Below, piece by piece: positions 18,428-26,283 of a stretch of DNA of 64,000 nucleotides. Made by a program: the position numbers and the translations under genes. This DNA comes from TMP-86 sp044226865 (GTDB lineage: Bacteria; Pseudomonadota; Gammaproteobacteria; Steroidobacterales; Steroidobacteraceae), in contig JBGAGE010000003.1 of NCBI GenBank assembly GCA_044226865.1, forward strand, positions 372,001 to 436,000, in the 5' to 3' direction. The first letter of the stretch is position 1. Each line of letters opens with the position of its first letter. Under the pieces are notes generated by a model. That model saw only the letters and a program-made list of their open reading frames with translations, had not been told where the DNA came from and made no database searches.

Positions 18428-19138
18428 ATGAATGTGGGCATCCCGGTCGAGGTCTGGCAGATTCCCATCGGCGATGCGGGCAACGCCGATGACTCGCTGC
18501 TCGATGCGAAAGAGCGGCGGCGTGCGGCCGCCTTCAAATTCGAGGCGGATCGCCTGCGTTTCATCGCAGCGCATGCGGCACTGCGGATGGTGTTATCCCA
18601 CGCCATCGGCATTGGGCCGCGCGCCCTGCGGCTGGAAAAGGATGCCGATGGCAAACCGCACCTCGCGACTTCAGATTGGCGGTTCAATCTATCGCACAGC
18701 GATGACCTCGCACTGCTGGCCGTGGCGCGCGGCATCGCGCTGGGCGTGGATGTGGAGAGAATCAGGCCGCTAAAGCGAAATGCCGCGCGGGACGAAACCG
18801 GCCAAGACGAAACCCTGGCCCTCGCCGAGCGTCACTACTCACCCCGCGAAAACCAGCGCCTGCGCACGCTGTCAGGTGCGGATCGCGATCGCGCGTTCTT
18901 CCTGTGCTGGACGCGCAAGGAGGCCGTGGTGAAAGCCATCGGCACCGGCATTTTCACCGACCTCGCGCGCATCGAAGCCGGGTTCGAGGGCGCCGGTCGC
19001 GTCGGCGCGCTGCATCTGCAATCCTTGCGCCTGGATGCGGATTGGGCCGGCCAGGGGTACGTGGCCGCGTTGGCCGGCGAACCCGGTCCACACGGCGCGC
19101 GGATGAGGCGCTATCCACAAGATTTGGCCGCCGCCTGA
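18428..19138 (+). CDS. 4'-phosphopantetheinyl transferase (Sfp/AcpT-type)
   Basis: 236-residue enzyme that moves the phosphopantetheine arm of CoA onto a carrier-protein serine. Family motifs are clear: FNLSHSDDLALLAV, the Mg-binding GVDVERI and FFLCWTRKEAVVKAIGTGI. The start at ATG 18428 is chosen on homology, since the frame is open for a further 650 bp upstream through the opposite-strand gene; no strong ribosome site is visible. No carrier protein, NRPS or PKS is encoded nearby, so its partner is elsewhere. The stop codon forms the loop of an 8-bp hairpin (19128-19146). Confidence 0.92.
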   Translation: MNVGIPVEVWQIPIGDAGNADDSLLDAKERRRAAAFKFEADRLRFIAAHAALRMVLSHAIGIGPRALRLEKDADGKPHLATSDWRFNLSHSDDLALLAVARGIALGVDVERIRPLKRNAARDETGQDETLALAERHYSPRENQRLRTLSGADRDRAFFLCWTRKEAVVKAIGTGIFTDLARIEAGFEGAGRVGALHLQSLRLDADWAGQGYVAALAGEPGPHGARMRRYPQDLAAA

Positions 19139-19146
19139 GGCGGCGG
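19128..19146. repeat. Hairpin between convergent genes with the PPTase stop codon as its loop
   Basis: CCGCCGCC (19128-19135) and GGCGGCGG (19139-19146) pair perfectly around the TGA stop of the transferase gene. It lies 4 bp beyond the arnB stop on the other strand. There is no U-run, but its position between convergent genes suggests a bidirectional transcription barrier. Confidence 0.45.
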
Positions 19147-19149
19147 AAA

Positions 19150-20289
19150 TCAGCCCGTTCGCGCCAGCGTTCCGCCAAGCACCGCCCGCAATTCACGGCA
19201 CACACGGCCCACATCGCTGTCTTCCATCGCCGGGAACAGGGGCAGCGTGACGGTCTCGCGGCCGATGCGCGCCGCATTCGGATAATCCTCGGGCCGGTAC
19301 CCGAGCATGCGGTAATAGGTGAACCCCGGGATGCAGGGATAGTGAATGCCGATACCGATGCCGCGCTCGGCCATCTTCTTCTGGAACTCCACGCGCGTCA
19401 TGCGCCGCGCTTCGAAATCGATCAAGAGCGTGAACATGTGCCAGCTATGGCCCTCATCGCCGCGCGCGGGCACGAGGCCGAGGTCGGACCCCTCGAGCTC
19501 GCGAAAATACAGGTGGGCCAATTCGCGACGCCGCCGGTTGAAGCCGTCCAGGCGCTTCAATTGATCGATGCCAATCTGCGCCGCCACATCCGTCAGGTTG
19601 CTCTTGGCGCCCGCGAACATGACATCCACCCCGCCATCCTCGTCCTTGCGGATGCCATGGAAGCGATGCTCCTCGATGGCCGCCGCAGTCGCCGCATCCG
19701 CGGTGCTGATGGCGCCGCCCTCGATGGTGGTCATGTTCTTGTTGGGATGGAAGCTGAACACCACCAGGTCGCCGACGCTGCCGATGAGCTTGCCCTGATG
19801 GCGCGTGCCGATGGCATGCGCGGCATCTTCGATGACGCGCAGGCCATGCTCGCGCGCCAGGCCGTAGACGCCGTCCATGTCGACGGCAAGGCCGGAAAAA
19901 TGCACCGGCATGATGGCGCGCGTCTTGCGGGTGATGGCGCGGCGGGCGAGTTCGACGTCGATATTGCGCGAGGACAGGTCGACATCGACGAACACGGGTT
20001 TGGCGCGCAATCGTGCGATCACATTGGCGCTGGCCGCGAAGCTCATGGCGGGAACGATGACTTCATCGCCGGCGCGGACGCCGGCCACTTCCAGCGCCAT
20101 TTCCAGGCCCGCAGTGGCGGAAGTCATCACGCGCACCTGCCGCTCGCCGCCCAGATAGGCGGCCAACGCCGCCTCGAACTCCTTCACCTTGGGACCGCTG
20201 GCAAGCTGTCCCGAGCGGAACACATTCGCCACCGCCTGGATGCTGGCTTCGTCAATCGACGGACGGGTGAACGGAAGAAACGGTTTCAT
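19150..20289 (-). CDS. arnB: UDP-4-amino-4-deoxy-L-arabinose aminotransferase (ArnB-like)
   Basis: 379-residue PLP enzyme of the DegT/DnrJ/EryC1/StrS family. The N-terminus FLPFTRPSIDE aligns with the FLPFSRP start of enterobacterial ArnB. The PLP lysine lies in FSFHPNKNMTTIEGG, after DAAHAIGTRHQGK. It would convert UDP-Ara4O, made by the ArnA decarboxylase, to UDP-L-Ara4N with glutamate. A ribosome site (GAGGA) precedes ATG 20289. It is last in the arn operon, 4 bp after the arnE-like gene, whereas enterobacteria place arnB first. The family is broad, so the specific call rests on the neighbours. Confidence 0.88.
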   Translation of the reverse strand: MKPFLPFTRPSIDEASIQAVANVFRSGQLASGPKVKEFEAALAAYLGGERQVRVMTSATAGLEMALEVAGVRAGDEVIVPAMSFAASANVIARLRAKPVFVDVDLSSRNIDVELARRAITRKTRAIMPVHFSGLAVDMDGVYGLAREHGLRVIEDAAHAIGTRHQGKLIGSVGDLVVFSFHPNKNMTTIEGGAISTADAATAAAIEEHRFHGIRKDEDGGVDVMFAGAKSNLTDVAAQIGIDQLKRLDGFNRRRRELAHLYFRELEGSDLGLVPARGDEGHSWHMFTLLIDFEARRMTRVEFQKKMAERGIGIGIHYPCIPGFTYYRMLGYRPEDYPNAARIGRETVTLPLFPAMEDSDVGRVCRELRAVLGGTLARTG

Positions 20290-20293
20290 GTCA

Positions 20294-20668
20294 TCAATTC
20301 CTCGATACGAGTACGACGCCCACGCAGATCAGTGCGATGCCGGCGATCTTGGCGGTCGTCATGGATTCGCCCAGCCAGGCCACCGCCGCCACCGCGACCA
20401 CCACGTAGCCGAGTGAGAGCATGGGGTAAGCGGTGCTGACCGGCGCCTTGGTGAGCGCCGCGATCCACACGCAGACACTCAACGCATAGCACAGCATCCC
20501 GCCCCAGAAAGGCGGATTCTGGATCAGCGCCAGGATGATCCCGGGCAGGGTCTGGAGGTTGAAGGCGCTGACACCGGCAAGGGACTTCGTGGCCGACTTG
20601 AGCAGCAGCTGCGCCGCGGCGTTCAGGCCGACGCCGGCAATGATCAACAGCCAGGTGAGCCAGTTCAT
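20294..20668 (-). CDS. ArnE/ArnF-like small EmrE-type membrane protein (lipid-linked Ara4N flippase subunit)
   Basis: 124-residue protein with four predicted membrane helices, of the SMR/EamA type. The start ATG 20668 overlaps the arnT stop (ATGA); the longer frame upstream shadows arnT. In enterobacteria ArnE and ArnF form a pair that flips undecaprenyl-phosphate-Ara4N to the periplasm. Only one such gene is present here between arnT and arnB, so it may work as a homodimer. The call as ArnE- or ArnF-like is mainly contextual. Confidence 0.8.
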   Translation of the reverse strand: MNWLTWLLIIAGVGLNAAAQLLLKSATKSLAGVSAFNLQTLPGIILALIQNPPFWGGMLCYALSVCVWIAALTKAPVSTAYPMLSLGYVVVAVAAVAWLGESMTTAKIAGIALICVGVVLVSRN

Positions 20669-22299
20669 TGCCGCGCCACCACCACGCGATGCACATCGCG
20701 GGCCAATTCGCGCATGGGCAGGCCCGCTGCGCGGAAGTAGTCGAAGGTGTCGGGTTCCATGATGGCGTAGGCGTGACCGTGTTGCAGCCATCGTACCCGG
20801 AAATCCTCCAGCCCGGCGATCCCGCGCTCCGGATCGTGACGCAGGCCGTAGTCGAGTTCGCCGCGGTAATCCACCAGCGTGAGCGGCCGCTGCCAATAGA
20901 AGGGCAGCGTCTGATCATAGGTGCGCACGCTGTACAGGGGAGCGCTGCGTTGTGAAGGCTCCAGCGCGTTCACCAGCGAAGCGCCTGAATACACCGGCGC
21001 CAATGCGCCGGCGAACAGCAACAAGGTCAATACGGCGGCCAACCACCCGCCTCCCAGCAGCGCGCCGTTGAGGGTCACATCACCGCTGCGGCGGCGCCAG
21101 ACGAAGGCGCCCACCACGGCAAGCATGGCCGCAGCCAGGAGAAGTCCCGGCTGCAGGCCCAGGAAATACGGCGCACGTTTGGCAGAACGCAACAGCCAAG
21201 GCAGCACAGCCGCGCCGGCACCCAACCCGGCGCCCAGCACCAGCATCAGTCGCGCCACCTGCGACACATCGCGGATCAACCGCGCCAGCGGCTGCGCGGC
21301 GATCAACAGCGCCAGCGCCGGCATTGCGGGCAGCACGTAGGGAATCAGCTTGGAGTCCGACAGAGAAAAAAATACCAGGATGAACAGCACCCAGATGCGG
21401 ATGAAGGTGGGCGCATCGAAGCCGTGCGCCGCACCGCGCCGCCAGCCTTCGAACAGGCAACGCAGCGCACCCAACGTCCACGGCAGCGTACCCAGCAGGA
21501 ACACCACACCGAAGAACCAGAACGGTTCCTGGCGGTCGGCCACCGGCGTCATGAAGCGGGCGAAATGTTCGCGCACGAAGAAGAATTGGAAAAAATCCGG
21601 CAAGCGTTGCTGCGCCAACACATGCCAGGGGACGACGATCATCAGGAACAGGGGCAAACCCAGCGGCAGGCACAAGCGCCGCCACGGCGAGGTATCGCGC
21701 GACCAGGCCGTGTACAGCACCAGCACGGCAGCCGGGATCACCGCGGCCACCAGGCCCTTGGTCATCATGCCCGCCGCGGCGGCGGCCCAAGCCCACAGCA
21801 TGGCGTTCCGGCAAGCCGCCTCACGCCCAGCTTCGGCATGCACCTGTGCAACCAGGAAAGCGCACAAGCAGGCCGTCATGTAGAAGCTCAGGCTCATGTC
21901 GAGCGTGAGCAACTGCCCCAGCAACACGAACAACAGCATGCTGGCCGCCACGGCCGCCGCACGCACGGCCGCCTCGCGGGTCCACAGGCGGCGCGCCGCC
22001 CAGGCGATGCATAGCACCGCGCCCAACGCACACAAGGAACTGTACAGCCGCGCCGCAAATGGACTGGGACCGAGCACGGCCAGCGAGGCCGCCGTGGCCC
22101 AGTATTGAAGCGGCGGCTTTTCGATATAGGCAAGTCCGTTCAGGTGCGGCACCACCAGGTCGCCGCTGACGAGCATTTCACGCGGAATTTCCGCGTAGCG
22201 CCCCTCATCCGGATTGAACAGCGGACGGACGCCCAGGGCACTGAACCACAGCACCAGCAGTGCCGCCACCATCAGCCAGACCCGCCCCATCGCGTTCAC
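20665..22299 (-). CDS. arnT: Undecaprenyl-phosphate-alpha-L-Ara4N transferase (ArnT-like, GT83/GT39)
   Basis: 544-residue polytopic glycosyltransferase that moves L-Ara4N from the lipid carrier to lipid A phosphates on the periplasmic side. The first periplasmic loop shows the family motif NPDEGRYAEIPREML with LNGLAYIEKPPLQYW, then many membrane helices and a C-terminal soluble domain. I chose GTG 22299 because it overlaps the arnD stop as GTGA, the coupling used across this region; ATG 22290 is the alternative. Modification of lipid A with Ara4N is known to lower binding of polymyxin and other cationic peptides. Confidence 0.92.
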   Translation of the reverse strand: MNAMGRVWLMVAALLVLWFSALGVRPLFNPDEGRYAEIPREMLVSGDLVVPHLNGLAYIEKPPLQYWATAASLAVLGPSPFAARLYSSLCALGAVLCIAWAARRLWTREAAVRAAAVAASMLLFVLLGQLLTLDMSLSFYMTACLCAFLVAQVHAEAGREAACRNAMLWAWAAAAAGMMTKGLVAAVIPAAVLVLYTAWSRDTSPWRRLCLPLGLPLFLMIVVPWHVLAQQRLPDFFQFFFVREHFARFMTPVADRQEPFWFFGVVFLLGTLPWTLGALRCLFEGWRRGAAHGFDAPTFIRIWVLFILVFFSLSDSKLIPYVLPAMPALALLIAAQPLARLIRDVSQVARLMLVLGAGLGAGAAVLPWLLRSAKRAPYFLGLQPGLLLAAAMLAVVGAFVWRRRSGDVTLNGALLGGGWLAAVLTLLLFAGALAPVYSGASLVNALEPSQRSAPLYSVRTYDQTLPFYWQRPLTLVDYRGELDYGLRHDPERGIAGLEDFRVRWLQHGHAYAIMEPDTFDYFRAAGLPMRELARDVHRVVVARQ

Positions 22300-23231
22300 G
22301 CGCGCGCGGCGCCTGCGGGCGCAGCTCCCTGCGTCGCCAACAGACCGGAACGACCGGGCAATTCCGCCATGACGACCGGCGCAACCAGGGGCTCGCGCTG
22401 CCGGGCCCACTCATTGATCGTGGCCAGGCGCGTCAGGCGCGCGCCGCCGCGCCGGCAACGCTCCAGCAATTGATCGAACGCGCCGAGCAGCAGCATGCCC
22501 TCCAACTCGGCGTGCAGGGTGAACACCTGCGCCATTCCCGGCGGCGCCGCCGTGATGCGCTCGAACAACGCGTCCGCGATGTTGCCCTCGTCCACGCCAT
22601 CACGGCCCAGCAATTCATCGAAGGTGGGAAGCGTCGTGGGCAATTGCAGGCAGGGACTCACCCCCGAGGCCAGCCGCGGAAAGAAAGGCGCGCTGCCGCG
22701 CGTGTCGCTGGCGTATTGCAGCTGGTTGTCGGCCTCCAGGCGCAGCGCATGCTCATTCATCTGCCACCCCGCGGCGGCATGCGAGGCCGGCGGCGCGCCA
22801 AACACCTCGCGATAGGCCGCCAGCGCCTTGTCGAATTCGCGGCGCGTCCATTCCTCGTCCTTGCCCGCCACGAAGTCCTGCCAGCGCACGTGATCGTAGG
22901 TATGCAGTCCGACCTCGAAGCCCGCGTCGCGCGCCGCCCGCATGGCATCGCCCGCGCGGCGTCCGATGTGCGGTCCGGGCAACAACACCCCGTACATCAG
23001 CGTCTTCAACCCGTAGTGCTTGACCACGGAGGTGCGCACCACCTTCTGAGCGAAGCCCGGCCTGAAGGCGCGACGCAGCGCGCGCCCGGTGTGATCCGGC
23101 CCCACCGAGAAATAGAAGGTGGCGTCCGCCCCATGCCGCTTGAGCGCATTGACCAGCCGCGGCACGCCCTCGCGTGTGCCGCGCAGCGTGTCCACATCGA
23201 TCTTCAGCCCGATGAGGGGCGGCAGCGGCAT
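22296..23231 (-). CDS. arnD: 4-deoxy-4-formamido-L-arabinose-phosphoundecaprenol deformylase (ArnD-like)
   Basis: 311-residue NodB-homology polysaccharide-deacetylase-fold protein. It starts PLIGLKIDVDTLRGTREGVP, with the metal-binding Asp, and contains GADATFYFSVGPDHTGRAL and GLHTYDHVRWQD, closely following ArnD. It removes the formyl group from lipid-linked Ara4FN before export. Position between arnA and arnT is as in enterobacterial operons. The start ATG 23231 lies 9 bp after the preceding stop. The last 20 or so residues are Ala/Pro-rich and probably disordered. Confidence 0.93.
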   Translation of the reverse strand: MPLPPLIGLKIDVDTLRGTREGVPRLVNALKRHGADATFYFSVGPDHTGRALRRAFRPGFAQKVVRTSVVKHYGLKTLMYGVLLPGPHIGRRAGDAMRAARDAGFEVGLHTYDHVRWQDFVAGKDEEWTRREFDKALAAYREVFGAPPASHAAAGWQMNEHALRLEADNQLQYASDTRGSAPFFPRLASGVSPCLQLPTTLPTFDELLGRDGVDEGNIADALFERITAAPPGMAQVFTLHAELEGMLLLGAFDQLLERCRRGGARLTRLATINEWARQREPLVAPVVMAELPGRSGLLATQGAAPAGAARA

Positions 23232-23240
23232 CGCGTGGGA

Positions 23241-24290
23241 TCAGGCGCCCGGCGAGAGCAGCGCGGAAGCCGAGGGCAGCGCGTGCGCGTAAGCATCGAA
23301 AATGGAATTCAATGCCGTGCGCATGTCGGTGCTGGGCTTCCAGCCAAGTTCCGCGGTGGTGTTCTTGATCGAAGGCAGGCGCGCCGGAATGTCGGCGTAG
23401 CCCTTCCCGTAGTAATCGCCCGAGCTGACCTCCACCAGCGTGGTCTTGCGGGCGGTCGGTGCATATTCAGGGCGTGAGCGCGCCACCTCCAGCATCATGT
23501 TGGCCAGCTCGCGAATCGAATACAGATTGGCGGGATTGCCGATATTGTAGATCTTGCCGTTGGCGATGCCGCCCGGGTTGTCCAGGATGCGCGTCAGGCA
23601 ATCCACCGCATCGTCGATGAAGGTGAAGGCGCGGGTCTGCGCACCGCCATCCACCAGCTTGATGGGCTCACCGCGAACGATGTGCCCGAGGAATTGCGTC
23701 AGCACGCGCGAACTGCCTTCCTTGGAGTCATCCATGCTGTCGAGCCCGGAGCCGATCCAGTTGAACGGGCGGAACAGCGTGAACTGCAACCCCTGCTGGC
23801 CATAGGCGTAGATGATGCGATCGAGCAATTGCTTGACGCAGGAATAGATCCAGCGCTGCTTGTGAATCGGACCGAGCACGAGGTCCGAGGTCTCCGGATC
23901 GAATTCCTTGTCGCGGCAGGAGCCGTAGACTTCGGAGGTCGACGGGAACACCACGCGCTTCTTGTACTTCACGCAGTGGCGGATGATGGGAAGGTTGGCC
24001 TCGAAGTCCAGCTCGAACACGCGCAGCGGCTCGCGCACGTAGGTGGCGGGCGTGGCGATGGCCACCAGCGGCAGGATCACATCGCATTTGCGCACCTGGT
24101 ACTCCACCCATTCGAGGTTGATGGTGATGTCGCCCTCCACGAAGTGGAAGCGCGGATTGCCGAGCATGGAGGCGACACGCTCGGACTGCAGGTCCATGCC
24201 GTAGATGTGCCAGTCGGTGTTGGCCAGGATGTACTTGCTCAAGTGATGGCCGATGAAGCCGTTCACACCGAGAATCAGGATATTTTTCAT
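23241..24290 (-). CDS. arnA: UDP-glucuronate decarboxylase/dehydrogenase (free-standing C-terminal domain of ArnA)
   Basis: 349-residue extended SDR. ILGVNGFIGHHLSKYIL, FHFVEGDITINLEWVEY, CDVILPLVAIATPATY, RVFELDFEANLPIIR and RPFNWIGSGLDS follow the C-terminal half of enterobacterial ArnA almost word for word. It oxidatively decarboxylates UDP-GlcA to UDP-Ara4O. In E. coli this domain is fused behind the formyltransferase in one 660-residue protein; here the two are separate genes 24 bp apart. A GAAGAGG ribosome site precedes ATG 24290, so this is an independent start and not a frameshift. Confidence 0.93.
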   Translation of the reverse strand: MKNILILGVNGFIGHHLSKYILANTDWHIYGMDLQSERVASMLGNPRFHFVEGDITINLEWVEYQVRKCDVILPLVAIATPATYVREPLRVFELDFEANLPIIRHCVKYKKRVVFPSTSEVYGSCRDKEFDPETSDLVLGPIHKQRWIYSCVKQLLDRIIYAYGQQGLQFTLFRPFNWIGSGLDSMDDSKEGSSRVLTQFLGHIVRGEPIKLVDGGAQTRAFTFIDDAVDCLTRILDNPGGIANGKIYNIGNPANLYSIRELANMMLEVARSRPEYAPTARKTTLVEVSSGDYYGKGYADIPARLPSIKNTTAELGWKPSTDMRTALNSIFDAYAHALPSASALLSPGA

Positions 24291-24314
24291 TGTTGCCTCT
24301 TCACCTTCGAAAGA

Positions 24315-25253
24315 TCAGTTGAGCAGGATCGGTTGATTCGACCAGGCGGATGGCCAGGCGTTCGACGGGTCGTTCGCAAGGATGGGCTTGCCGCCCACTT
24401 CCAGCCGGGTAATCTGCAGGCGCCGGCCATCGGCGCAATCGGCGTACCAGCCATCTGCCTGCGCATACAGGCAGGGCAGCGTCGACGGATGCAGTGCCGG
24501 CCCGTCAGCCAGCCGGGTCTCGAGCACGAACGCGCGCACACCCGCAATGTCGCTGAAGGCGCCGGGAAACGGCGGCGCGACGGCGCGCACCAGGTCATGC
24601 ACCGCCCGCGCACCCCGGCGCCAGTCGATGCGCCCATCCTCGGGGCGGCGGCGCCCGAAATACGAGCCGCGGGCGAGGTCCAGCGGCGTGGCGGCTGCCG
24701 TTCCCGCGATCAGCCGCGGCAATGAGCGGCGCAGCACCGCCTGCGCAGCCTGCGCGACCTTGCGCGACACGGCCAAGGCATCGTCATCGATGAGAATCGG
24801 CACGGCCTCCTGGTCGACGAGCGCGCCGGCATCCGGCTTCTCCAGCATGTAGTGCAGGCTCGCGCCCGTTTCGGTCTCACCGTTCAAGATGGCCCAGTGT
24901 ACCGGCGCACGGCCCCGGTAGCGCGGCAACAGCGACCCGTGCATGTTCAAGGCGCCCCTGCGCGGCACTGCCAGCCACTCGTTGGCCAGCATGTGACGGT
25001 AGTAGAAGGAGAACACGAAGTCGGGCCGGCAGTCGCGCCCCTGCCCCACCCACTCCGGCGTGTTGGCGGAGTCGGGCGTGACCGTGCGAATACCGTGGGC
25101 GGCCGCCAGCTGCGCCACACTGCCGAACCATTGCGATTCGCCCGGGTCATCGGTGTGCGTGAACAGCAGCGGGATGCGCACGCCCTGCTCGATCAGCACC
25201 GACAGGCAGCGCACCCCGACCTCGCTGTAGGCGAATACGACGGCGCTGGTCAC
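24315..25253 (-). CDS. arnA: UDP-Ara4N formyltransferase (free-standing N-terminal domain of ArnA)
   Basis: 312-residue formyl-THF-dependent transferase. AYSEVGVRCLSVLIEQG opens the fold. The active-site segment has FVFSFYYRHML, LNMHGSLLPRYRGRAPVHW (catalytic Asn and His) and HYMLEKPDAGALVDQE, as in ArnA residues 1-300. It would N-formylate UDP-L-Ara4N, which favours its transfer to the lipid carrier by ArnC. The GTG start at 25253 directly follows the arnC stop (TGA then GTG). A methionyl-tRNA formyltransferase is less likely given the operon and motif detail. Confidence 0.92.
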   Translation of the reverse strand: MTSAVVFAYSEVGVRCLSVLIEQGVRIPLLFTHTDDPGESQWFGSVAQLAAAHGIRTVTPDSANTPEWVGQGRDCRPDFVFSFYYRHMLANEWLAVPRRGALNMHGSLLPRYRGRAPVHWAILNGETETGASLHYMLEKPDAGALVDQEAVPILIDDDALAVSRKVAQAAQAVLRRSLPRLIAGTAAATPLDLARGSYFGRRRPEDGRIDWRRGARAVHDLVRAVAPPFPGAFSDIAGVRAFVLETRLADGPALHPSTLPCLYAQADGWYADCADGRRLQITRLEVGGKPILANDPSNAWPSAWSNQPILLN

Positions 25254-26243
25254 TCAACGGACCTGGACGCCCAGGCGAGGCGGCTCCAGCGCATGCGGCG
25301 CCGCCTGGGTCTCGAGCACGGCCTGCACGATGTAGCGCGGTCGCGCACGCACCTGCAGGTACATGCGGCCGACATACTCGCCCAGCAGCCCGATGCCGAA
25401 CAGCGCGATGCCGATGAGGAAGAACACGATGCCGAACAGCGTGAACAGGCCTTCCGCTTCCGGGCCGACGATCAATCGGCGCACGAACAACACCACCACC
25501 AGCAGCGCCGAGAGCACCGATACCGCCATGCCGATCATGGAAAACAATTGCAGCGGAATCAGTGAAAAGCCGGTGACCAGGTCGAAGTTCAGGCGTATCA
25601 GGCTATAGAGCGAATACTTGGACTCGCCCGCGGCACGCTCCTCATGCGCGATGGGAATCTCGATGGACTTCATGGCGTAGAGCGAGGCCAGCGCCGGGAT
25701 GAAGGTGTTGACCTCATGGGTCTGGTTGAGCGCGGCCACCACCCCGCGCCCGTAGCCGCGCATCATGCAGCCTTGGTCGGTGATGCGGATGGGCGTGATC
25801 CACTCACGCAGGCGGTTGACGCCGCGGGACAGGACCCGGCGCCACCAAACGTCCTGGCGCAGCTGCCGGACGGTGCCGACGTAGTCGTAGCCTTCCTCCA
25901 GGAGCTTCAGGATCTTGCCGGCTTCTTCCGGCGGATTCTGCAGGTCGGCGTCCATGGTGATGACGTACCGCCCGCGGGCATAGGAAAGCCCGGCCATCAC
26001 GGCCGAATGCTGGCCAAAATTGGCGTGAAACAGCACCACCCGGGTCTCGTGCGGACGCTTTTCGAACTGCTCGCGCAGAAGCGCCGCGGAGCGGTCCTTG
26101 CTGCCGTCGTTGACGAACACGATCTCGTAGGAGGTCTGCAGCGCATCCAGCGCCGGGTACAGGCGCGCGAAAAGCGCCGGCAGTACGGCTTGTTCGTTGT
26201 AGACCGGGATGACCACGCTCAAGACGGGCGTGTCCGCCGACAT
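25254..26243 (-). CDS. arnC: Undecaprenyl-phosphate 4-deoxy-4-formamido-L-arabinose transferase (ArnC-like GT2)
   Basis: 329-residue family-2 glycosyltransferase with the GT-A domain VVIPVYNEQAVLP, VNDGSKDRSAALL and DADLQNPPEEAGKIL, and two C-terminal membrane helices (about 235-300), as in ArnC. It loads Ara4FN onto undecaprenyl phosphate. The start ATG 26243 has GGAG 7 bp upstream; a longer in-frame ORF adds 21 residues without homology. The ribosome site is in the loop, and the start codon at the foot, of a 10-bp inverted repeat (26242-26270). Confidence 0.93.
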   Translation of the reverse strand: MSADTPVLSVVIPVYNEQAVLPALFARLYPALDALQTSYEIVFVNDGSKDRSAALLREQFEKRPHETRVVLFHANFGQHSAVMAGLSYARGRYVITMDADLQNPPEEAGKILKLLEEGYDYVGTVRQLRQDVWWRRVLSRGVNRLREWITPIRITDQGCMMRGYGRGVVAALNQTHEVNTFIPALASLYAMKSIEIPIAHEERAAGESKYSLYSLIRLNFDLVTGFSLIPLQLFSMIGMAVSVLSALLVVVLFVRRLIVGPEAEGLFTLFGIVFFLIGIALFGIGLLGEYVGRMYLQVRARPRYIVQAVLETQAAPHALEPPRLGVQVR

Positions 26244-26270
26244 CGCGATTTCTCCGCCTAAAATCGCGAT
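26242..26270 (-). promoter_or_regulatory. Paired ATCGCGAT dyad / hairpin covering the arnC translation start
   Basis: ATCGCGATTT (26242-26251) and AAATCGCGAT (26261-26270) form a perfect 10-bp inverted repeat with a 9-nt loop. As RNA (minus strand) the loop carries the GGCGGAG ribosome site and the last two stem bases are the AU of the arnC AUG. As DNA, each arm contains the perfect palindrome ATCGCGAT, with centres 21 bp apart, two helical turns. It is therefore either a translational control hairpin or a double operator. Confidence 0.5.
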
Positions 26271-26283
26271 TGTAGCCGATTTT

